Shown here: positions 26,365 through 35,038 of the stretch, one piece after another
Numbering within the stretch: position 1 is the stretch's first letter
How the letters are laid out: each line of letters starts with the position of its first letter
NCBI GenBank assembly: GCA_965230755.1
Contig: CBDDLT010000004.1
Coordinates: 124,001 to 188,000 of the forward strand
Direction: 5' to 3'
DNA length: 64,000 bases
Origin: DATFJT01 sp965230755
GTDB lineage: Bacteria > Bacteroidota > Bacteroidia > Chitinophagales > Saprospiraceae
The notes under the pieces: model-generated
The model's input: only the letters and a program-made list of their open reading frames with translations
Database searches by the model: none
What the model was told of the DNA's origin: nothing
Made by a program: the position numbers and the translations under genes

Positions 26365-27942
26365 ATGAAGAATTATACTTTCCTTCCCACCTTCTTATCC
26401 TTATTTTTCTCTTGTACTTTCTTTCTGGCGAATGCGGTAACACTACCCATAACCAATGTTACCGTCTATAGAAATCAAGCAACCGTTGTCAGAAGTGGTG
26501 AGACAGCGATTGCCTCAGGAGAAAATTATCTTTCTTTTGACAATCTACCTTTGACGCTTGATAGAAGCACTTTGCAATTTGACTTAGGAGAAGATGTTCA
26601 GTTAATCGCGATGGACTGGAAACAGGAAAAAAATGAAGTTAAAATATTACCTGAAATCAAATTGATCAAGGATTCGATCGCATTATTGGACATAGAAAAG
26701 AAGATCATCAATTCTGGCTTGGAAATGTTAAAGCTAAATAGAGATCTTGGTCCAGCAAGTGATCGTGCCAGAGAAGAAGAACTGAGACTTCTAGCCAATT
26801 ACAGCGAAAATAAGGAGCGGGAATTGCGCATAAAACTCATAAAAGTTGGAAGTCAAATCAACAGACTGAATAAAAGACTACAAGAAATACGCAGTAAGAA
26901 TAATGATCATCAACCGAAAGAATATTTAAGCCTTCAGATTCAGTGCTTCAACAACGCAGGACCTACTAGAAAAGATGTTCGAATTTCTTATCTGGTATCG
27001 GGAGCATCTTGGACTACTATATATGATCTTAAGATGAAAGAATTAGATCAAGCTTTGGATCTGGAATACCGAGGTCAAGTGACCAATAATACGGGAGAGT
27101 CGTGGAAAGATGTTCAGCTGTCCTTATCGACCGGATTACCCGCCCACAACCTACAAGTCAACCCCCTTCATCCCTGGTGGTTGCGTGAAATGCATTACGG
27201 CGATTATGGAGATTATATGATAAGCGCAGAAGTAGATGCGGAAGAATCTCAGGTAAGAAACTTTAGGCCAAATCAACAACAACATTTTATTGATGGGCAA
27301 AGAGTAAGGAACACTCCTAGCAGCTTTCAAGAAGATGTGAATGTCACCATTTTCGATTTAAAACAAAAGAAGACGGTACCCACTCACAAAGGGACAAAAA
27401 CTTTCACCCTACTCAGTCAATCTGTCGATGCCGATTACTACTACTTAGCCCGACCGAAAATAACGAAAAATATATACCTGATAGCACGAGCCAAGAATTG
27501 GGATCAACTGATGTTAAGCCAAGGTTATATTAATACTTTCATCAAAGGAAAGTTTCAAGGTAAATCTTATTTAGACCCGAGCAGAATAGAGGAAGATCTG
27601 GAATTCTCCCTAGGCGTTGATCGCGGACTAACCATCGATAGAAAATCATTAGCAGAATTCAGAGAAAATAAAGTATTGCGAACACGAAAAAGAGCAAGCC
27701 GAGCTTGGCAAATAAGCATTCGAAATAATAAATCAAAAGCCGCACGCATCCGCCTCGAAGATCAAGTTCCTTTATCCGCTTCAGAACAGATTCATGTGGA
27801 AAACATTAAGCTGGACGGAGCTAAACTTGACAAAGAGAAAGGAATGGTTACATGGGACTTTGATCTAAAGGCCAAAGAGACCGCAAAGAAAGTGCTATCC
27901 TATGAAGTAGAATTCCCGAAGGATTGGAATGTGCAAATTTAA
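26365..27942 (+). CDS. Mucoidy inhibitor MuiA-like protein (DUF4140/DUF4139)
   Basis: This 525-residue protein has a signal peptide (FLPTFLSLFFSCTFFLANA), so it is periplasmic or secreted. An N-terminal DUF4140 region (TNVTVYRNQATVVRSGE, FDNLPLTLDRSTLQF) is followed by a coiled-coil stretch (about 105-180, rich in Lys/Glu/Leu). A C-terminal DUF4139 beta-rich domain contains VSYLVSGASW-like and YRGQVTNNTGESWKDVQLSLSTG segments. The biochemical role is unknown. The name comes from an early report on mucoidy. ATG 26365 fits the signal peptide, and ATG 26329 is upstream in frame. Confidence 0.88.
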   Translation: MKNYTFLPTFLSLFFSCTFFLANAVTLPITNVTVYRNQATVVRSGETAIASGENYLSFDNLPLTLDRSTLQFDLGEDVQLIAMDWKQEKNEVKILPEIKLIKDSIALLDIEKKIINSGLEMLKLNRDLGPASDRAREEELRLLANYSENKERELRIKLIKVGSQINRLNKRLQEIRSKNNDHQPKEYLSLQIQCFNNAGPTRKDVRISYLVSGASWTTIYDLKMKELDQALDLEYRGQVTNNTGESWKDVQLSLSTGLPAHNLQVNPLHPWWLREMHYGDYGDYMISAEVDAEESQVRNFRPNQQQHFIDGQRVRNTPSSFQEDVNVTIFDLKQKKTVPTHKGTKTFTLLSQSVDADYYYLARPKITKNIYLIARAKNWDQLMLSQGYINTFIKGKFQGKSYLDPSRIEEDLEFSLGVDRGLTIDRKSLAEFRENKVLRTRKRASRAWQISIRNNKSKAARIRLEDQVPLSASEQIHVENIKLDGAKLDKEKGMVTWDFDLKAKETAKKVLSYEVEFPKDWNVQI

Positions 27943-28155
27943 ATCCTAATGGATAATAAACTCATGGACAATTATCTATATATTTGAAATCAAGTAGAAA
28001 ATTTTGTTTTTCAATTAATTCATTGTTAAATTAAAATTATTTATGGCATTTGTCTTGATATTCTGATTTATATTGCTTATTATAGGAACTCTTAAACAAG
28101 CTTTGGATTGCGCTATTCCTGTGCGATTGAGCCAAAATAGATAAACTCCATTTAA

Positions 28156-28350
28156 ATGATTAACACAGAATTTAAGGCAAAAAAAATTAGAATTATTGGA
28201 GAACAACATAATAAATTTGTTGTTCAGTATGTTGATTCTGATAGTAGGGAGTCTGGAAAAATCTCCCTCAATAAGAATTTTTTAAAGAAAAGAGTGGAGG
28301 CCGGTGTTTTAGAGATAGTTACGGACCTCCGTGACCACAGAATAATATGA
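28156..28350 (+). CDS. Small protein coupled to a cold-shock-domain gene
   Basis: This 64-residue basic ORF overlaps the next start codon as ATGA (28347-28350), so translation is probably coupled. No family is recognised. Segments such as KAKKIRIIGEQHNKFVVQYVD and GKISLNKNFLKKRVE suggest a small beta-rich fold. It could be a nucleic-acid-binding partner of the cold-shock protein, but that is inference from context and charge. The 213-bp upstream gap is AT rich and may hold a structured leader, as cold-shock genes often do. Confidence 0.7.
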   Translation: MINTEFKAKKIRIIGEQHNKFVVQYVDSDSRESGKISLNKNFLKKRVEAGVLEIVTDLRDHRII

Positions 28351-28610
28351 GTATACTAAAGACCGTGAAATCTTGGTTTTCTTCCTCAAATAGAAAATCG
28401 AGTAATTCTTCTATAAAATTTGGAGTTGTTAATTATTATAATCGATCGAAAGGATATGGGTTTATTGAAAGTCAGGACCTAAAAGAAAGGGTCTTTCTCC
28501 ATATTTCGAATGCCGATAAGAAACTTAAGATTGGCGATCCTGTTTCCTTCACTCTCGCGAAAAATGAAAAGGGATTTATCGCGGAAAATGTGAAAAAAGT
28601 AACGGATTAA
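28347..28610 (+). CDS. Cold-shock domain protein
   Basis: This 87-residue protein has a basic Ser/Lys/Asn-rich N-terminal tail of about 24 residues, followed by the cold-shock OB fold. The fold contains GVVNYYNRSKGYGFIES with the RNP1-type KGYGFI, RVFLHIS with the RNP2-type VFLHI, and GDPVSFTLAKNEKGFIAENV. Such proteins bind single-stranded RNA or DNA and melt secondary structure. The tail is longer than in CspA. It ends overlapping the stop of the convergent DUF2304 gene by a few bases. Confidence 0.92.
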   Translation: MSILKTVKSWFSSSNRKSSNSSIKFGVVNYYNRSKGYGFIESQDLKERVFLHISNADKKLKIGDPVSFTLAKNEKGFIAENVKKVTD

Positions 28611-28978
28611 TCTTCTTTTTGTTCCTCGTTCTTACTAACCTCTTGATCATAATTTCTAAGACTTAATAGTCTGATTATGCGAGCCATCTTTTTGTCTTGA
28701 ACCCTCAACAGCATCCACAGTCTAAAATTCAACCAAAGGGAGAGTAGTATTCCCCCAAACATTACCGCATTGATATTATCCTTGATACCCAAAAGATCGG
28801 CAAGCTTGTTCGAGAAACTATCGGGAAACATTGTTGCAATAAACAACAGTAAAAGTACTGCGCTGGAAACAACAAGTTCAGGAACATTGAACTTCCCCAG
28901 AATGAATCTCCTTATAATAAGAAACTGAGTGAGGATGGTTAGGACAAATACAATAATCTGGTATAAGGCTATATTCAT
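28607..28978 (-). CDS. DUF2304 family membrane protein
   Basis: This 123-residue protein has three hydrophobic segments (LYQIIVFVLTILTQFLII, LVVSSAVLLLLFIATMF and VMFGGILLSLWLNFRLWMLL) and a charged, acidic tail. DUF2304 proteins are usually encoded next to a polyprenyl-phosphate-type GT2 glycosyltransferase, as here, and are thought to help anchor or assist it at the membrane. The gene is the last of the leftward trio (GT-C-like protein, GT2, DUF2304). Confidence 0.88.
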   Translation of the reverse strand: MNIALYQIIVFVLTILTQFLIIRRFILGKFNVPELVVSSAVLLLLFIATMFPDSFSNKLADLLGIKDNINAVMFGGILLSLWLNFRLWMLLRVQDKKMARIIRLLSLRNYDQEVSKNEEQKED

Positions 28979-29009
28979 CTGTTTAAAAATTTATACTTAT
29001 TTCATCTGA

Positions 29010-29690
29010 TTAAATATTTTCCAAGAACTGCCATGCTGTCTTTATTCCACTCCATACATTGTTCTGTCCCTTACTCCTGGAATACTCGGTATAATATACT
29101 CCAATTCCCTCTTCCTTGATCAAAAGTTTAGCCTGTTCCGCTTTAAAGATCATCTCACTACAAAAACCAAATCCTGTCGACTGCAAATTAATGTTCTCTA
29201 TTGCATTGGAGTTCAACAACCTAAAACCACTTTGCGTATCACTGTAACTTCCCTTACAAAACCAATTGGTTAAAATATTGGCCAAGCTATTGTAAACCCT
29301 TTTGATTCTCGGAATATCATTGGTAATGCTTTTAGAAAACCTGTCACCTATTACTAGGTCTGCGTTGGTTCTTGTCATATTCTCCATAAGCTTTTCGATA
29401 TCTTCAGAGCGATGCTGTCCATCCGCATCAATAAGCAGCAGGTATTTCCAATTCTGCCTTCGACCTATTGTAATTAGAGTCTGAACTGCAGACCCTGCTC
29501 CGCAGTTGATCGAATGACGGGCCAATTCTGCTCCATTTCTCCGTGCGATATCTCCAGTATTATCTATGCTCCCATCATCTACAACAAATACTTTTTCGAA
29601 ACCCATATCCTTAATATGACTTATGACCTCTCCTATCTTTGTTGACTCGTTGTAGGCCGGAATTCCTATGACCAATTCCTTTTTTTCCAT
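29010..29690 (-). CDS. Family 2 glycosyltransferase (polyprenyl-phosphate sugar synthase type)
   Basis: This 226-residue GT-A enzyme has the DPM/DPG-synthase-like pattern. VIGIPAYNES, FVVDDGSIDNTGDIARRNGAEL, LLIDADGQHRSEDIEKLM with the metal-binding Asp residues, and GDRFSK are all visible. Relatives transfer mannose or glucose from a nucleotide sugar to polyprenyl phosphate, giving donors for GT-C enzymes on the outer face of the membrane. The next upstream gene (29694-32576) codes for a large GT-C-like membrane protein, which fits that model. It has no C-terminal membrane helices of its own. Confidence 0.92.
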   Translation of the reverse strand: MEKKELVIGIPAYNESTKIGEVISHIKDMGFEKVFVVDDGSIDNTGDIARRNGAELARHSINCGAGSAVQTLITIGRRQNWKYLLLIDADGQHRSEDIEKLMENMTRTNADLVIGDRFSKSITNDIPRIKRVYNSLANILTNWFCKGSYSDTQSGFRLLNSNAIENINLQSTGFGFCSEMIFKAEQAKLLIKEEGIGVYYTEYSRSKGQNNVWSGIKTAWQFLENI

Positions 29691-29693
29691 GGC

Positions 29694-32576
29694 TTATAGT
29701 ATCTCCATTAATGCCACTGTGCCATAGCTTGCCACTGGTCCTCTTAATCCTGTCATCACTTCACCGGACATGTTCTGAACTTTATGGTTAGTGGCCCTTA
29801 ATCGAAGTCCATCAGGATTTTGCATCAGACTCCAAAATTGCTCGAATTTTTTCTTGTGGGACTGCTCCGGTGTTTTATCGTAGTTGATGTCAGAAGGATT
29901 AAAAAGAATGTATTTGAAGCCATTTTTTTTGAGCACCTCAACGAAATAAGAAGGATTATCCGATTCAATTCTACTTATTGCGTCAAATTCCGCCAATTGA
30001 TTATCCTGGTGAACTCTTTTGTAGTTGCCATCAATAAAATAATTCATCAAGGTCCCCGCTAAATATATTTTGGCTTCCGGATCTGCATTAATTATAGAAG
30101 AGATTTGTACATAGGAAGGATTGATCGAATTTTGAATAGTTTCTTTGTCCTCCATAAATCCCGAAGAGTACAATAATGAGCTATTGGGTATGATTTGATC
30201 ATTTTCTTGCGCTGAGCCGGAGCTAACATTAGAGTATCGCAGCGGTATCATAAAGAATATGACCAGGGCAACAGCTATTCCATTATACTGATTCCAAAAT
30301 GATTCTTTCAAAGAGAAATACTTCTGACAAGCAATGAACAAAACGGGAATTATCGGAAAAGCATACCAAGCTATCCCCGTTCCAGTGATATACCATATAA
30401 ATAGATAACATGCGCTAACAATCAGAAGTGCCCTAGACTTTTTATCTAGTTCTTGGAAATACGGAAGGGTCATTTTCCGAATTAAAACTAGAAATACTAT
30501 AGCTAGAATAATATTCAAAAATCGAAAAGCGCTATTTCCCAGAAGAGGAATATAATCAAATACACTACCGATGTGATAAAACAATTGACCGATGGCGTGA
30601 GGAAAAACTCCAAGCGCAGAGGCCCATGTTGAGGAATGTTGATCTAGCATGGACCGTGGATCTGATATCGAGGGCATTCCAGGTTGTTGCCAAATGATGT
30701 AGGTGGACAAGGCAATATAAAGAAATACAAATGCTAGAGCTGGTAGGATCTTTTTAATATCATATCCCTCTTTCTTCCGATAGAAAAACAGGAAGAATGG
30801 AAGCATCATTAAGAGATAGAATCCGGCATCGACGAATATTCGATTTCTTACATTCGGATTGGTACTTATTTTGAAAAGTACCGTAAAATACTTGTAAAAT
30901 CCTTCATCAAAACCAAGGAATTTACCCATCTCCTCCCTTCTTGAAGTTCCCATAAAAACAAGCCCAGCCAATTTTGCCTGAGCACTTAAGCGGTCTTTTT
31001 CATTGACCCCCGCCATGACATCGATACTGGGAGCTTGGGTTTCTCCCTGCATCATCGTGATCATATTTTTATTCGAAGATTCAACCAAGTTCTTAACTGG
31101 CCATGGACCAAAACTTATTACCATGCCTATTGCCAAAGCAAGGAATAGCTTGGTTATGTTTCCAAATAAAATGCGCTGTTCTGGCCAGTACTTTCTCAAT
31201 TCATAAATGCTTACTGCCAATAGAATAAAGCCTAGACTTCTTGTGATATAACTCCCGTAAAGCATACCCGAAATCTGATAGATCCCTACCATATAGAAGA
31301 GCCCAAGTAGGAAGAGGAAACCCCATCTAAATAAAGGATATCCGCCTCCGTGATAGAAGACTATTCCGGCAAAAGCAAATAGGATAAATATGGTGGTCAA
31401 TTTTACTCCCAGGGCAAAACCCAATAAGAATCCAAGAACTAACCAACAGACCATCATATATTCACGAGTACTCCAGCGTAAGGCTGACCGACCAATGTCT
31501 TTCATCTTCGTGAAGATGTATTCGAAGTAAAAGCTTAAGCCCGCCAAAACGAAAAAGCTAATGGCCAGATCAATCTTTTCCGTATTGCCGTAATGGTACA
31601 TCGCCGCAGGAACACAAAGCCAAAGTACCAATACAGCCATAGACGCGGTGCTTGAGATAAATCTTCTGGCCAGTCGGTATATTAAAGGTACAAGAAGAAA
31701 GCCCGGAAGGTAACCGATGAGAAACATCATTGCCTCGCTCTTAAACCAACGCAAACCAAGTCCCATCATGAGAGACCAATTGTAGGGCTGAAAACCCTTG
31801 GCCACAAGCCCTTCCTTTCCAAATAAATTGGCCAAATTCCCGTAAAGCGTCACCCCATCATAGCCCACAGCATACAATTTATGAGCGGAAATCCAGGCAT
31901 AGCTCAACATCAGCGCAATGGTGGCAAACATTGGAATGAATGTCCAGTTGAATTTTACCTCCCTGCGTTTAAAAAATTGGGTAGCTAAACGGATTACGGA
32001 CTTATATTCGAATATCAGCGAAATGATAAAAATTGCGGCTGAAAATTCGAAACTAACAGGATGAATTAATGACTCCAAAAACACCATCAAACCCATCGCA
32101 CTCCATCCTAGTGCTATACTGATAAGAAACACTTCATCGGCCCTTCTCTTCTTATCCACCAATCGCAGTATCAAAGCTCCAATAGAGAACCCAGAAAGAC
32201 AGAATAATCCCAGCAACAAGAGATGCTTGCCGCTTAGAACAAAAAAATTACGCGTAAAATCATTGATCGGACTGGATTCGGGCAGAGTTTTAGCCAGAAT
32301 CTGATAGTAAGTAAAAAAACAAATCAGAGAAAAAACCAGTACCAGTTGCCACGGTCTATAAGAAAAGTTATTTCCTTCTGTAAACTTAAACTTGGTGGCA
32401 AAACCATACCAAACTCCAGATGCAAACAAAGAAAAAAACAATGGCTTCCAATAATCAAACGCACCAATAGATTGAGTAATGTAGGGATGGTGAAAGAGAT
32501 AAGTTCCAAAAACAAAAAGCATCCAAAATCCAGCCAATAATTTCAACCAAAAACCTATTCTTCCCGTATCGTTCAA
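29694..32576 (-). CDS. Large polytopic membrane protein, probable GT-C type glycosyltransferase
   Basis: This 960-residue protein has many membrane helices through about residue 770, then a soluble C-terminal domain (about 780-960, with AKIYLAGTLMNYFIDGNY and GFKYILFNPSDI). The layout and the small loop with paired acidic and aromatic residues after the early helices fit GT-C enzymes that use polyprenyl-phosphate sugars, but I cannot name a family or the donor. It is three bp upstream of the GT2 gene and divergent from the ABC exporter. An alternative is a polysaccharide polymerase- or ligase-like protein. Confidence 0.65.
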   Translation of the reverse strand: MNDTGRIGFWLKLLAGFWMLFVFGTYLFHHPYITQSIGAFDYWKPLFFSLFASGVWYGFATKFKFTEGNNFSYRPWQLVLVFSLICFFTYYQILAKTLPESSPINDFTRNFFVLSGKHLLLLGLFCLSGFSIGALILRLVDKKRRADEVFLISIALGWSAMGLMVFLESLIHPVSFEFSAAIFIISLIFEYKSVIRLATQFFKRREVKFNWTFIPMFATIALMLSYAWISAHKLYAVGYDGVTLYGNLANLFGKEGLVAKGFQPYNWSLMMGLGLRWFKSEAMMFLIGYLPGFLLVPLIYRLARRFISSTASMAVLVLWLCVPAAMYHYGNTEKIDLAISFFVLAGLSFYFEYIFTKMKDIGRSALRWSTREYMMVCWLVLGFLLGFALGVKLTTIFILFAFAGIVFYHGGGYPLFRWGFLFLLGLFYMVGIYQISGMLYGSYITRSLGFILLAVSIYELRKYWPEQRILFGNITKLFLALAIGMVISFGPWPVKNLVESSNKNMITMMQGETQAPSIDVMAGVNEKDRLSAQAKLAGLVFMGTSRREEMGKFLGFDEGFYKYFTVLFKISTNPNVRNRIFVDAGFYLLMMLPFFLFFYRKKEGYDIKKILPALAFVFLYIALSTYIIWQQPGMPSISDPRSMLDQHSSTWASALGVFPHAIGQLFYHIGSVFDYIPLLGNSAFRFLNIILAIVFLVLIRKMTLPYFQELDKKSRALLIVSACYLFIWYITGTGIAWYAFPIIPVLFIACQKYFSLKESFWNQYNGIAVALVIFFMIPLRYSNVSSGSAQENDQIIPNSSLLYSSGFMEDKETIQNSINPSYVQISSIINADPEAKIYLAGTLMNYFIDGNYKRVHQDNQLAEFDAISRIESDNPSYFVEVLKKNGFKYILFNPSDINYDKTPEQSHKKKFEQFWSLMQNPDGLRLRATNHKVQNMSGEVMTGLRGPVASYGTVALMEIL

Positions 32577-32715
32577 GAGACCAATATTTTATTAAAGGAT
32601 TTTTTTATTCCTATATCAATACCAATATATTGAAATATCCCTACTTTGATCGCCAATAAGCTAAAAAGCTTTTTGCAAAATTTAGTACATTAGATTTTAC
32701 TGGACTTACTCAAAA

Positions 32716-33510
32716 ATGAATTTCAAAACTTTTTCTAATCAATCATTAAGTGTTTTTTTCGATCTTACCTGGAGATTGTTTGTCAGGAATATCAGATCAG
32801 CACATAGAAAAAGTGTCTTGGGCCTGGTCTGGCTTGTTATTCCGCCTTTGGTAAATACAGGAGTTTGGGTCTTATTGCACGCCAACGGCATAATCCGTTA
32901 TGACGAGCAAGCTTCCATTTCTTATCCCGTTTTTGCACTAACCGGGATCATTTTTTGGCAAGTATTTTTAGATGCGCTACAAGTGCCTTTTCAGCTGATG
33001 GAAAAGTATCAAGATATCATAAAATACCTCAGATTCAATCATTTGGCTTTGATGGGAGCCTCCATACTTGAAGCAGCATTTAATGTATTCATTAGACTGA
33101 GTCTATTAACCATATTTCTGATACTTTTGGGAGCACCATTTCACTGGTCTATGCTCCTGGCATTCTATCCCTTGCTTGTATTATTGGTATTGGGATTTGC
33201 ACTCAGCATGTGCATTATGCCATTTTACCTAATGTACAGGGATGTTCCACGCCTCATCGGATTTGGAACTCAATTCGCTTTTTTCGTAACGCCGATTGTT
33301 TATGCTATGCCGGAGACGGGATGGTTTGCACGATTTGGATTGCTCAACCCCATTTCCAGCCCCCTAATATTAGCGCGGGATTTGATCATTTATGGTCAGA
33401 GTAATTTTTGGCTTTATAGCACTTTCATCTTTGGTATAGCCATATTGCTATTCATGCTGGGAGTTAAAGTATTTCGAATCACTTGTTTGAGAATGGTAGA
33501 GAGAATATGA
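32716..33510 (+). CDS. ABC-2 type polysaccharide/polyol phosphate export permease (Wzm/TagG-like)
   Basis: This 264-residue membrane protein has an N-terminal amphipathic part (DLTWRLFVRNIRSAHRKSVLG) and about six membrane helices (including VFALTGIIFWQVFLDALQ). It pairs with the ATPase that follows, whose ATG overlaps this stop codon as ATGA (33507-33510). Such transporters export lipid-linked O-antigen, teichoic acid or capsule across the inner membrane. With the following ATPase it forms the exporter of the glycan locus. Confidence 0.92.
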   Translation: MNFKTFSNQSLSVFFDLTWRLFVRNIRSAHRKSVLGLVWLVIPPLVNTGVWVLLHANGIIRYDEQASISYPVFALTGIIFWQVFLDALQVPFQLMEKYQDIIKYLRFNHLALMGASILEAAFNVFIRLSLLTIFLILLGAPFHWSMLLAFYPLLVLLVLGFALSMCIMPFYLMYRDVPRLIGFGTQFAFFVTPIVYAMPETGWFARFGLLNPISSPLILARDLIIYGQSNFWLYSTFIFGIAILLFMLGVKVFRITCLRMVERI

Positions 33511-34289
33511 AAGCTATGGAAAAGGACAAAAAATTACTTCTCAGAACCAGTCATCTATCAAAGAAACTTTGCAAAAACCTTCGATTGTCTTTGCGATATG
33601 GACTCAATGATATTTCACGACAGCTCTTGTTTCTTCCAATTAAAAAGGAATTGAGACCCAAAGAATTTTGGGCATTGAAAGATGTCTCTTTCGAACTCTA
33701 TCAAGGAGAGTGCCTTGCCCTATTGGGTTCGAATGGTGCCGGTAAATCTACCCTGCTCAGACTCATCGCTGGAATACTAGGTACTGATCACGGTGAAATC
33801 GAACTTTTTGGAACGGCCAAAGGGATCGTTTCCCTTGGGGTTGGATTCGATCCTTTCCTCACGGCTAGAGAAAACGTATTCGTCAATGGAGCACTTTTGG
33901 GATTTACTACAAAAGAAATTCATCGTTCCTTTAATGACATTGTCCGCTTCGCTGAACTCGAAGATTTCATGGATACCCCTACCCGATATTTTAGTTCCGG
34001 GATGTTGGTCAGGTTGGGCTATGCCATTGTCGCGCAATTGAATCCGGACATATTACTCGTTGACGAGGTCTTGGCGGTTGGCGATGAGGCCTTTAAACAG
34101 AAATGTATTAATCGAATCATTGATCACAGAAAAGATGGTGCCGTAATTTTCGTTTCGCATCAGATGGACCTTGTTCGAAAAGTCGCTACAAAATGCTTGA
34201 TCCTGGACAAAGGCAAATCCATAAAAATGGTGGATGATGTTAATAAAGGAATTCAAGAGTTTTTAGAACTCACTGGAGCCGAACATTAG
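33507..34289 (+). CDS. ABC transporter ATP-binding protein (Wzt/TagH-like), no cargo-binding domain
   Basis: This 260-residue ATPase has about 50 extra N-terminal residues ahead of the ABC domain. Walker A is GSNGAGKS (about 74-81), the signature loop is YFSSGMLVRLG, and Walker B is ILLVDEVLAVGDE. It drives export through the adjacent permease. It ends soon after the ABC core, so it lacks the C-terminal carbohydrate-binding domain that Wzt proteins use to recognise capped O-antigen chains. Translation is coupled to the permease by the ATGA overlap, so ATG 33507 is preferred over a TTG at 33483. Confidence 0.93.
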   Translation: MKAMEKDKKLLLRTSHLSKKLCKNLRLSLRYGLNDISRQLLFLPIKKELRPKEFWALKDVSFELYQGECLALLGSNGAGKSTLLRLIAGILGTDHGEIELFGTAKGIVSLGVGFDPFLTARENVFVNGALLGFTTKEIHRSFNDIVRFAELEDFMDTPTRYFSSGMLVRLGYAIVAQLNPDILLVDEVLAVGDEAFKQKCINRIIDHRKDGAVIFVSHQMDLVRKVATKCLILDKGKSIKMVDDVNKGIQEFLELTGAEH

Positions 34290-35038
34290 CGATAAGCATT
34301 GACCTGCTCCTCTATCTCTTCCTTCGAGTAGAAATGCTGATAGTATTTGGATTCCGTCATCATTGAAATATAATCCTCTGGCAACTTAAGTTCTTTTTTA
34401 AAACTTCGGTACGCCGACCCATAGACCCTTTTAATGCTGGTATTGAAATTCTCTATCGCCAGTTCTTCCATATTCAGATATTCGCGAAGCAATGCGGCCT
34501 TTCTAGTATTGTCCAAATCGTGGCGGAATAGAATCAATTCGACCCCTTTCCTATTATCGAACAGAACATGGTCATGTCCAATAAATGGTTTTTCGTATAT
34601 GTCAATATCAAAATGTTCTTTCATTCGATCCAACCATATTAGAGGCTGCTCATGCTTCAAATGCTGTAAAAAATTGCTCTTGATTTCATCATGAGATAGG
34701 GATGATTCCTCAAACTTGATTCCATTATAGCGCTGAAAATCCTGAAAGAAAGCAGAAATATTTCTATTGATTGGATCTCTTACCAGCGTGATCAGTTTAA
34801 TCTTTGCTTCATTGTATTTGGAGAAATAACGGAATAGCGCCCTGACCTTACTCAATCTATGATGCCCGTTAAAATCATGGGAATGAACAATAACCCCATC
34901 GAAATACTTCTTCAATGAAAAATGCACCGTACTGGACCCTACCTTAGCCATTTGAAAAATGAAGATGATAGGTTTTTTAGACCATTTTATTCGGTAAAAC
35001 CAGTATTGTTCACTCAACCATGCCATCACCCCTTTCAT
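34286..35038 (-). CDS. Sulfotransferase-like protein (capsular polysaccharide NKWYS-like)
   Basis: This 250-residue protein has the PAPS-binding architecture. FIFQMAKVGSSTVHFSLKK near residues 27-45 corresponds to the 5'-phosphosulfate loop, and LITLVRDPINRNISAFF (about 87-103) to the 3'-phosphate-binding motif. This pattern occurs in sulfotransferase-fold proteins and in the family named after capsular polysaccharide synthesis (NKWYS). The substrate is probably the glycan made here. Its start overlaps the GT4 stop upstream (35035-35038), so the two are coupled. Its 3' end overlaps the convergent ABC ATPase gene by four bp. Confidence 0.78.
   Translation of the reverse strand: MKGVMAWLSEQYWFYRIKWSKKPIIFIFQMAKVGSSTVHFSLKKYFDGVIVHSHDFNGHHRLSKVRALFRYFSKYNEAKIKLITLVRDPINRNISAFFQDFQRYNGIKFEESSLSHDEIKSNFLQHLKHEQPLIWLDRMKEHFDIDIYEKPFIGHDHVLFDNRKGVELILFRHDLDNTRKAALLREYLNMEELAIENFNTSIKRVYGSAYRSFKKELKLPEDYISMMTESKYYQHFYSKEEIEEQVNAYR

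Noticed and set aside
30582..32576. Possibility that the 960-residue membrane protein is an O-antigen polymerase (Wzy)
   Set aside because: Its size, large C-terminal domain and link to a GT2/DUF2304 pair fit a GT-C enzyme better. Not certain.
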